The position numbers and the translations under genes are program-made. From contig CAWZYQ010000137.1 in assembly GCA_963966275.1 (NCBI GenBank), positions 1 through 10,401 on the forward strand: a stretch of 10,401 nucleotides of DNA. The letters are read 5' to 3'. The notes beneath the pieces were generated by a model that had not been told where the DNA came from, did no database searches, and worked only from the letters and a program-made list of their open reading frames with translations. Origin of the DNA: UBA10427 sp003500135 (GTDB taxonomy: Bacteria; Bacteroidota; Bacteroidia; Cytophagales; Cyclobacteriaceae). Shown here piece after piece: positions 1 to 6,151 of this stretch (the first letter of the stretch is position 1; every line of letters begins with the position of its first letter).

Positions 1-1832
1 AATTTACTACATTTAGCCATATTGGCTATATTTACAAAGTGCCTAAGTCAATAAACGTATTTAATTCGGCGTCTAATGAAATTTATGCTATCAAAGAAGA
101 TCCTGAAAATCCGCATACCAAAGGCATCAACTATATTACATCCTTAACACAGGATAAAAACGGTAATATATGGATCGCCACATTCGATAGGGGCCTGATC
201 CGTATGGATAATACATATCAAAGATTCACACATTTTGTAGCAGACACTTCCCGGGAAAATTCATTATCGGGAAATTATCTCCTTTACCTGCATCTTGACA
301 GCTTTGGTAACCTTTGGATAGGAACATGGGGCGCCGGTTTATGCAGGTACGATCCGGTTAACAAGCAGTTTACAACATATGCAAACCGTAAGGATGAACC
401 CAATAGCCTTTCGGGAAATATTGTGGAATACATATATGAAACCCATAATGAGGGCAATCGATACTTATGGGTTGGAACCAATAGCGGGTTATCAGTAGCC
501 CGGTTAATTTATCCAACAGATAATTTGTCCTTTTATAATTTCACACAAAAGGATGGCCTGCCCGGGAACATTGTATATGGCATACTGGAAGATGATGACC
601 GGAATATATGGGTATCCACCACAAACGGACTGGCTAAATTGAATTTGAGCGATTCCACCTTTAACATTTTCGACCACAACGATGGCTTACAAGCCAATGA
701 ATTTAATGGAGGCGCTTGTCTGAAGTTGACAAATGGCCATATGCTATTTGGCGGGGTCAACGGTTTCAATCTTTTTCACCCGGATAGCATTAAGAACCTT
801 CCATTCGACGCACCCGTGATTCTGACCGGATTAAAAGTGATGAATGAAGAAAGATATTTGGGCAATAACTTAAACAGTCCGATTGATTTGCAATTAAACT
901 ACCAGCAAAATTTCTTTGACTTCGACTTTGCGGCTATTCATTTTGCCGACCCCGCAGGACACCGGTACGCCTACAGCATGGAAGGTGTGGACGATCAATG
1001 GGTAATGGCAGAAGACCGGGCTTATGCCCGGTATACCAATCTTGATCCCGGTAAATATACATTTAGGGTCAAAGCATCTAACAAGGATGGCAAATGGAGC
1101 CCGCACCAGGCACAAATGGCCATAGAAATTATTCCCCCTTTTTGGCAAACCTGGTACTTCAGGGCCTTAATTCTTTTTGTCCTGATCTTCATTATTTATG
1201 CGCTACACCGCTTTCAGGTTAAAAAAGCAGTGGAAGTGGAGCGGTTGCGTGTAAGGATAGCCAGTGACTTACACGACGATATTGGCGCAGCCCTCACGCG
1301 GATATCCATCTATTCCGAACAGCTTCAGCAACTTCAACAAAAAGATAAAATCAGGCATCTTGCGCAAAAAATAGGCGCCATAAGCCGTGAAGTGATCAGT
1401 TCCATGAGCGATATCGTCTGGTCCATAGACGCCAGAAACGATACTGTTGAAGATCTATTGCATCGCATGCATGATTTCAACTTTAAATCTTTGTCAGATC
1501 AGGGTATTAAGGTGTTTTTTGAACAAAAGGGTTTGAAATTGAAAAAACCAATACCGGCCCACCTACGGCAAAACCTCTATTATATTTATAAAGAAGCGAT
1601 GAACAATATACTCAAACACTCTTGTGCGAATAAAGTAGATGTCGGCATAGGCAACAAAAGTGGTCATTTCGAAATGACTATTCGCGACAATGGTAAAGGG
1701 ATTGATCTGACAAATTCACACGTAGGCAATGGTTTGAAAAATATGCAAATGCGCGCCAAAAGGATAAAGGGACATGTGGAGATTTACAATAATGATGGAG
1801 CATTAGTTCAATATACCGGGCCTGAACTGTAA
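1..1832 (+). CDS. Membrane sensor histidine kinase with periplasmic propeller and Y_Y_Y domain, 5'-partial
   Basis: This is a two-component sensor kinase that should bind a ligand in the periplasm and phosphorylate a cytoplasmic response regulator. The frame is open from base 3 to the stop at 1830-1832, so the gene starts outside the window; a GTG at 39 is only an internal candidate. Numbering from that GTG, propeller repeats of the type GNxWIGTxxxGL recur near 40-56, 88-104, 142-152 and 188-200. A Y_Y_Y domain spans about 290-366 and a membrane helix about 371-391. The HisKA_3 H-box is DLHDDIG with phospho-acceptor His412. The HATPase domain shows an N-box (KEAMNNILKH), G1 (DNGKGID) and G2 (GNGLKNMQMRAKRI). 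HisKA_3 kinases normally pair with NarL-type regulators, and one follows 61 nt downstream. Unlike hybrid systems of Bacteroides sugar loci, no receiver or AraC domain is fused. The signal is unknown. Confidence 0.93.
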   Translation, partial: FTTFSHIGYIYKVPKSINVFNSASNEIYAIKEDPENPHTKGINYITSLTQDKNGNIWIATFDRGLIRMDNTYQRFTHFVADTSRENSLSGNYLLYLHLDSFGNLWIGTWGAGLCRYDPVNKQFTTYANRKDEPNSLSGNIVEYIYETHNEGNRYLWVGTNSGLSVARLIYPTDNLSFYNFTQKDGLPGNIVYGILEDDDRNIWVSTTNGLAKLNLSDSTFNIFDHNDGLQANEFNGGACLKLTNGHMLFGGVNGFNLFHPDSIKNLPFDAPVILTGLKVMNEERYLGNNLNSPIDLQLNYQQNFFDFDFAAIHFADPAGHRYAYSMEGVDDQWVMAEDRAYARYTNLDPGKYTFRVKASNKDGKWSPHQAQMAIEIIPPFWQTWYFRALILFVLIFIIYALHRFQVKKAVEVERLRVRIASDLHDDIGAALTRISIYSEQLQQLQQKDKIRHLAQKIGAISREVISSMSDIVWSIDARNDTVEDLLHRMHDFNFKSLSDQGIKVFFEQKGLKLKKPIPAHLRQNLYYIYKEAMNNILKHSCANKVDVGIGNKSGHFEMTIRDNGKGIDLTNSHVGNGLKNMQMRAKRIKGHVEIYNNDGALVQYTGPEL

Positions 1833-1850
1833 TGAATGAAAGATCACATG

Positions 1851-1861
1851 AATATGGGATT
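1851..1861 (+). repeat. Copy 1 of a shared intergenic 11-mer (AATATGGGATT)
   Basis: AATATGGGATT lies between the sensor kinase stop and the response regulator start, with 32 nt between its end and the ATG at 1894. The identical 11-mer occurs again at 2584-2594 before the envelope operon. It may be a binding site common to both; this is inference from position and identity only. Confidence 0.35.
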
Positions 1862-1893
1862 GTGGATGTAAATAAATGTAAGTAAAATGAATC

Positions 1894-2529
1894 ATGATTT
1901 TTATCGATATCATAGAGGATGATCCTGTTGTGCGCGAGGCCTTGAAAGATTTTTTCGACTCCAGGGAGGACATTCATTGTTCTGCGGCTAAGGAATCGGT
2001 GGAAGCTTACCTGGCCACCCTAAAAGTTGAAAATGTACCAGATGTCATCCTGATGGATATCGGATTACCCGGTATGTCCGGCATAAGTGGGGTTAAAATC
2101 CTGAAATCAAGATATCCGGAAATAAACATCATTATGCAAACGGTATATCACGACTCACAGAAAATATTCCAATCGCTTTGCGCGGGCGCATCTGGGTATC
2201 TTTTGAAAAATATGCCTTTCAAAGAAATAGAAAATGCCGTAAGGACAGTGTATGAGGGTGGTTCATTTATGTCCCCTCAAATCGCCAGGAAAGTGATGGA
2301 TTTTTTTTATAAGGGTAAAAATGTAGCGGCCTCTAAACAATCACCCTTAAGCGGTAAAGAAACCGAAGTTGTCCATGCCCTGGTAGATGGCTTAAGCTAC
2401 AAGGATATTGCAGACAAGTCATTTATTTCAGTGGAAACTGTTCGTTCGCACATCAAGAATATTTACAAAAAGCTACATGTCCACAGCAAAGCCGAAGTCA
2501 TTCGGAAATCGTTGAATGGCGAGATTTGA
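1894..2529 (+). CDS. NarL/LuxR-family response regulator
   Basis: A DNA-binding response regulator of 211 residues, the usual length for the NarL/FixJ group. The receiver domain covers about 1-120. It has the acidic pair Asp9/Asp10, the phospho-acceptor Asp55 in LMDIGLPGMSG, the switch Thr83 and the conserved Lys106 in GYLLKN. The C-terminal GerE/LuxR helix-turn-helix covers about 150-205, with the typical LSGKETEVV opening and the recognition segment SVETVRSHIKNIYKKL. The start is well fixed: an in-frame TGA lies six bases upstream of the ATG (1888-1890). It follows the sensor kinase by 61 nt on the same strand, so the two very probably form a phosphorelay pair. Its targets cannot be read from sequence; the envelope operon 124 nt downstream is the nearest candidate. 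Confidence 0.95.
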   Translation: MIFIDIIEDDPVVREALKDFFDSREDIHCSAAKESVEAYLATLKVENVPDVILMDIGLPGMSGISGVKILKSRYPEINIIMQTVYHDSQKIFQSLCAGASGYLLKNMPFKEIENAVRTVYEGGSFMSPQIARKVMDFFYKGKNVAASKQSPLSGKETEVVHALVDGLSYKDIADKSFISVETVRSHIKNIYKKLHVHSKAEVIRKSLNGEI

Positions 2530-2573
2530 CAACAGAATTGTACTCCACGCCATTTAACTCCTCTGTAACCCCA

Positions 2574-2595
2574 AAATCCCCCAAATATGGGATTT
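2574..2595. promoter_or_regulatory. Inverted repeat in the leader of the envelope operon, containing copy 2 of the shared 11-mer
   Basis: AAATCCC (2574-2580) and GGGATTT (2589-2595) are a perfect 7-bp inverted repeat around an 8-nt centre. The right half includes the 11-mer AATATGGGATT (2584-2594) that also lies before the response regulator gene. No T-run follows, so an intrinsic terminator is unlikely. An operator, or a hairpin in the mRNA leader 58 nt before the ATG at 2654, fits better. The rest of this 124-nt gap shows no convincing match to the Bacteroidota promoter (TTTG about 20 nt before TAnnTTTG), so I mark no promoter. Confidence 0.35.
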
Positions 2596-2653
2596 CCCTG
2601 CATTGAAATATGAGATACATTGATTCTTATTGTAGGACTCAAAATTCATTGTT

Positions 2654-3889
2654 ATGAAAACGATCACCACACTTTGTCTCGTATTTTTTCTTACAGCGCT
2701 ATTGTCGGTTGACGCTCAAGTGAAAGATCCCAAAGAAGAAGCGAAAAAGGAAGGGGAAAAGCGTACAAACGAAAAAATTGACGAAAACATTGATAAAGGA
2801 TTCAACAAAATTGAAGAAGGATTGGGAGGGCTTTTTGGTAAGAAAAAAAAGAAAAAGTCGAAAGATGGGCCCAAAATCAGTGAAAGCGCCGGGGAAGAAG
2901 TGGGATCTGATGCTTCAGATATGGAAACCACCAGCCCGAAGCTGAACTGGGCGAAATATGATTTCGTGCCCGGCGATAAGGTGATATTCGAAGATAACCT
3001 GTTGGATGAAGAAAATGGTGAGTTTCCTTCACGATGGGACCTGGTACGTGGTGTAGCTGAGGTAGCTGAATTTGATGGGGCAAATGTGATCATGATGCGT
3101 GAGGGAAGCCCAAATATAGTACCCTATCTGAAAGATGCTTCCAGCGACTACTTGCCCGACGTATTCACCATTGAATTTGACGTATTTATGGGAGGTACCA
3201 GTGGCTGGTTAAATTTGTTTTTATATGATGCCAAAAATCAACAAAAACCTTCAGGTAATGAAACAAAGTTAATTATCTATCCTAATAAAATGGAGGTCTT
3301 TCGGGCGAACAGTGAATATCCTGACAAAGATATTCAAAGGAATCGATGGGTGCATGTTGCAGTGGCCTATACGAATGGTAAATTCAAAGCATACATGGAT
3401 GATACCCGTTTGATCAACATTCCCAGATTAGACATCAATCCGACCGGTATATCAATGTACTGCTATCATGCCAGCGATGCCAATCCGATCTATATCAAAA
3501 ATATCCGTATTGCCGAAGGTGGAGTAAAATACTATGACCGGATTCTTCAGGATGGCAAAATTGTAAGCAATGGAATTCGCTTTGACGTAAATAAAGCGAC
3601 ACTGAGGCCGGAATCTATGGGCGTGATCAATAAGGTCTATGATCTGCTCAATGATCATCCTGAACTCAATTTTAGTATAGAAGGACATACTGACAGCGAT
3701 GGCGATGAGGCCTTTAACCTGAAACTCTCCGAACAAAGGGCTGCTTCAGTCAAAAATAAATTGATTGAACTGGGGATCAGTCCGGATCGATTAAGTACAA
3801 AAGGTTTTGGAGAATCCCTACCGGTAGACAACAATTTCACGGCGGAAGGCAAAGCGAATAATAGGAGGGTAGAATTTGTGAAACTGTAA
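2654..3889 (+). CDS. OmpA-family cell-wall-binding protein with Lys-rich stalk and LamG-like domain
   Basis: An exported 411-residue protein likely anchored to peptidoglycan. Residues 1-21 form a signal peptide ending near VDAQ. Residues 22-70 are a charged, probably helical stalk ending in six consecutive lysines (63-68). Residues about 105-290 read as a concanavalin/LamG-like beta sandwich (start PGDKVIFEDNLLDEENGEFP; RWVHVAVAYTNGKFKAYMDD at 231-250), a fold that often binds glycans or proteins. Residues about 300-411 are an OmpA C-terminal domain with GHTDSDG, LSEQRA, GFGESLPV and NRRVEF. Asp347 and Arg362 are 15 residues apart, the spacing of the Asp/Arg pair that holds diaminopimelate in OmpA homologues. 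There is no N-terminal beta-barrel as in E. coli OmpA. It is the first gene of a five-gene run and lies 11 nt before the next start. The ligand of the LamG-like part is unknown. Confidence 0.9.
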   Translation: MKTITTLCLVFFLTALLSVDAQVKDPKEEAKKEGEKRTNEKIDENIDKGFNKIEEGLGGLFGKKKKKKSKDGPKISESAGEEVGSDASDMETTSPKLNWAKYDFVPGDKVIFEDNLLDEENGEFPSRWDLVRGVAEVAEFDGANVIMMREGSPNIVPYLKDASSDYLPDVFTIEFDVFMGGTSGWLNLFLYDAKNQQKPSGNETKLIIYPNKMEVFRANSEYPDKDIQRNRWVHVAVAYTNGKFKAYMDDTRLINIPRLDINPTGISMYCYHASDANPIYIKNIRIAEGGVKYYDRILQDGKIVSNGIRFDVNKATLRPESMGVINKVYDLLNDHPELNFSIEGHTDSDGDEAFNLKLSEQRAASVKNKLIELGISPDRLSTKGFGESLPVDNNFTAEGKANNRRVEFVKL

Positions 3890-3900
3890 AAAATAAGGTT

Positions 3901-4515
3901 ATGAAGAGATTAATTAATATAATACTGACCTGTAGCCTTGTAGTTATAATCACTGCTAATATGACGGCACAGAAGGTCACTTTGAAACCATATGGTGTAG
4001 CTTCAGCAGTGGTGGACTACAAATACTCCGGAGCGACAACCGGACTTGGGACTTTGTATTTTGATGACTACGGGCAAAGAAGTAATCTGTACATGGATGT
4101 CGTTGAGATGGGAAACCGAAAACGAGGTTATACCCTTACCTTAGGGGCCGACCAGTACATGTATAGCGCCAATCCTAAAGAGGAGGGTATCAAAATGCAA
4201 AATCCCATCATGAAAGATTTGGTGGGTAAGCAACATGCCAATGTTGAGACGATCACTAAAATGGTCTATGGCCAAATGGGCTTTCAAAAGACCGGCGCCA
4301 TTATTTTTCTTGATAAGGAATGTGAAGTATGGACCGGGGATAAGGGTTTTGCCTGGATATGGAAGGGGATCGTATTAAAAATGAAATACCAGATGCGCGG
4401 TCAGGAAACCCTTCAGGAAGCCACCGCTGTTACTTTGAATGCCGCAATTGATGAAGCGCTCTTAAAAGTACCGGAAAACGTTGAGTTTACCGAGATGCCA
4501 ACATTTAGTTTTTAA
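3901..4515 (+). CDS. Periplasmic LolA-like (DUF4412-type) protein of unknown function
   Basis: A 204-residue exported protein. A signal peptide covers about 1-24, with a hydrophobic stretch and a likely cut after MTAQ. The mature part looks like the Bacteroidota proteins with a LolA-like half-barrel (DUF4412 type): TLYFDDYGQRS at 51-61, a middle segment with ADQYMYSANP, then the pattern MGFQKTG, DKECEVWTG, AWIWKGIVLKMK and a C-terminal VPENVEFTEM. This fold usually holds a hydrophobic ligand, as LolA does with lipoprotein acyl chains. No specific ligand or reaction can be named, and the family call rests on pattern memory. There is no lipobox, so it should be soluble in the periplasm. The only Cys in the mature part is Cys141. 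The gap to the next gene is 32 nt, and that gene encodes a similar fold. Confidence 0.85.
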   Translation: MKRLINIILTCSLVVIITANMTAQKVTLKPYGVASAVVDYKYSGATTGLGTLYFDDYGQRSNLYMDVVEMGNRKRGYTLTLGADQYMYSANPKEEGIKMQNPIMKDLVGKQHANVETITKMVYGQMGFQKTGAIIFLDKECEVWTGDKGFAWIWKGIVLKMKYQMRGQETLQEATAVTLNAAIDEALLKVPENVEFTEMPTFSF

Positions 4516-4547
4516 ATACAACAAATAGTTACAAAAGAAATGCAGAA

Positions 4548-5477
4548 ATGAAACGGTATTATTTAATAGGGTTCATGCTAATCTCATCCATCTTTCCAAA
4601 AGGAATGCCCGCCCAAATTTCATTTACCGCCGAGTTAAATGAATGGCAGCAGGGAAAGCACAAGACCTACAAATTATATTCAAATGGTCAACTATACCGC
4701 TACAATATTGATGATCAAAATATGAAAGGAGCGGTTATTGTCAATCCTGAATTAGATCGCACCGGTATTTTAATTATTGACAGCGCTTTCGTGCATCACA
4801 CGGATTTATTCTCCATGCAGAGCCTTTCAAATGATCCATACCAGGCAATGCAGTATGCCAAATCGCGGTATGAAGAACACATTATGGGCAAAGATAACAT
4901 AATGGGTTTCGATGTAGATGTGCTGGAATATGAGTCACAAGGGCAGAAGGTATATAAAGTCTGGTATGCACCGCGACTCAACTTCTTTGTTAAAATGGAA
5001 AATTTACTCAGCAAAGACACCCGGGTAGTATTGAAAAACATCAAAACAGGAAAGGTTGATGAATCATTATTTATTGTTCCAAACCATTACACTGAAGTGG
5101 ATGAAAGAATGCGGGTCAAAATTCCTGAACCGCCACCACCAACTGAGTGGGAGCAATTAACGATAGAATTACCGGTTTCAATGAAATTGAAAAGGGGACA
5201 AAGCCTGCATTTCACTTTAAATTGTTCAGAATACACCAGGGTTCATTTACAAAACATGACCGATGACCCCACCAAAGTGGTCTGGTATATTTACAGAAAT
5301 GGTCAGTTGCTGGGTAACGAAGAACAGGGCCCTGTGAGCTATCGAAGCAAAAGACTAATGAAAGGAGGGCAAAAGAAATTGACCAACAGTTGGAAAAAGG
5401 AGGATCAGATCAACATAGAATGCCACGAAGGCGTGGTTCAGGTTGGGATTATGCCTGAAAAAAAAGCAGTTCAATAA
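4548..5477 (+). CDS. Exported LolA-like protein with proline hinge and extra C-terminal beta domain
   Basis: A 309-residue exported protein I cannot name. A signal peptide covers about 1-23 (ending GMPAQ). Residues 24-185 follow the same plan as the preceding protein. In both, a Trp-containing strand precedes a lysine-rich strand (VWYAPRLNFFVKME here, IWKGIVLKMK there), followed by an acidic strand leading to FIVPNHYTEV here and KVPENVEFTEM there. I read this as a LolA/DUF4412-like half-barrel. A proline hinge, KIPEPPPPTEW (191-201), links it to a second domain (about 202-309) rich in alternating beta pattern, with no family I recognise. There is no lipobox or membrane anchor. It sits between its likely paralogue and a lipoprotein gene, so a role in handling a hydrophobic or lipidated partner in the periplasm is plausible but unproven. 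Confidence 0.82.
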   Translation: MKRYYLIGFMLISSIFPKGMPAQISFTAELNEWQQGKHKTYKLYSNGQLYRYNIDDQNMKGAVIVNPELDRTGILIIDSAFVHHTDLFSMQSLSNDPYQAMQYAKSRYEEHIMGKDNIMGFDVDVLEYESQGQKVYKVWYAPRLNFFVKMENLLSKDTRVVLKNIKTGKVDESLFIVPNHYTEVDERMRVKIPEPPPPTEWEQLTIELPVSMKLKRGQSLHFTLNCSEYTRVHLQNMTDDPTKVVWYIYRNGQLLGNEEQGPVSYRSKRLMKGGQKKLTNSWKKEDQINIECHEGVVQVGIMPEKKAVQ

Positions 5478-5542
5478 CCAGTTGACCGTTTATGAAGGTT
5501 TTCAAATGGAAATGAAATAAAAAATTATAAGCATATGTAGTC

Positions 5543-6133
5543 ATGAAAATTGTGAAGTTCCGGTTTCCTCATCTTTTGCTACTGATCATAATAAGCTTTC
5601 TGCTTTCAGGATGTTCCCTGTTTGAAGAAGAAGTAGAAAGTGGACTGGATATCCCGGACAACTGGCTGGAGCATAGTTATCTGGGTACCCTTACGGTTCG
5701 ATTTACCAATACCTACCCCGAATGGGATAAATCTGCTACCATGGATGTAGATATTGATAAAGTTACCGGTTTGGTTACTTTTTCGGGCGCTACATTAAGC
5801 TACGGTGGTGAAACGATTGTTTCGCCCGACTCGAAAATCACAAGATCGGGAAACTGGAGTATCGATCCGACAGGATTACTGATTGATGACGACGGAACAG
5901 TATATGTGCAGGTTGATGCACAAGTGGTGGTCAATTCAGATGTTCAGAGGATTTATGCCAAAAACAATAAGGGAGAATGGCAACTCATGAATGAGACTGA
6001 TTTTGCGTCAACACCGAATTCCGATTTGTCATTTATTCTGGATGATGCTGTAATTAATGGCTCGGTCGTATCGGCTGAATCTGAATTGGGATCCATTACC
6101 TGGGTGTTAAGGTTAACGCCTGCCCTGGATTAA
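5543..6133 (+). CDS. Outer-membrane or surface lipoprotein of unknown function
   Basis: A 196-residue lipoprotein. The signal peptide has a long Leu/Ile core and the lipobox LLSGC, so Cys24 should be acylated after signal peptidase II cleavage. The residue after Cys is Ser, not Asp, so inner-membrane retention is not expected. The start of the mature protein is acidic (CSLFEEEVESG). Acidic residues soon after the Cys are part of the lipoprotein export signal known from some Bacteroidota, so surface exposure is possible. The rest is beta-rich, with alternating strands such as GTLTVRFTNTYP and GTVYVQVDAQVVV, and matches no domain I recognise. There are no catalytic motifs and no further cysteines. 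It lies 18 nt before the giant T9SS client and 65 nt after the LolA-like gene. A role as anchor or partner for the secreted protein is a guess from context. Confidence 0.85.
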   Translation: MKIVKFRFPHLLLLIIISFLLSGCSLFEEEVESGLDIPDNWLEHSYLGTLTVRFTNTYPEWDKSATMDVDIDKVTGLVTFSGATLSYGGETIVSPDSKITRSGNWSIDPTGLLIDDDGTVYVQVDAQVVVNSDVQRIYAKNNKGEWQLMNETDFASTPNSDLSFILDDAVINGSVVSAESELGSITWVLRLTPALD

Positions 6134-6151
6134 CTTTCAAACACTACCATT

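Noticed and set aside
39..41. GTG as the true start of the sensor kinase
   Set aside because: The frame stays open to base 3 with a sensible sequence, the visible propeller is too short, and no signal peptide or first membrane helix follows the GTG. The gene must begin upstream of the window.
2604..2640. Possible promoter around TTGATTCTTATTGTAG before the envelope operon
   Set aside because: It matches only about four of the six fixed bases of TAnnTTTG, and the spacing to an upstream TTG is off. Too weak to annotate, although a promoter somewhere in this gap is likely.
2716..3093. Minus-strand open frame of 125 codons opposite the OmpA gene
   Set aside because: It is low in complexity (Phe/Ser/Pro-rich) because it mirrors the Lys/Glu-rich stalk. 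It has no domain, and the plus-strand gene is certain.
5492..5515. Tiny reading frame MKVFKWK before the lipoprotein gene
   Set aside because: Seven codons, no attenuator-like hairpin and no special codon run. This is expected by chance in a 65-nt gap.
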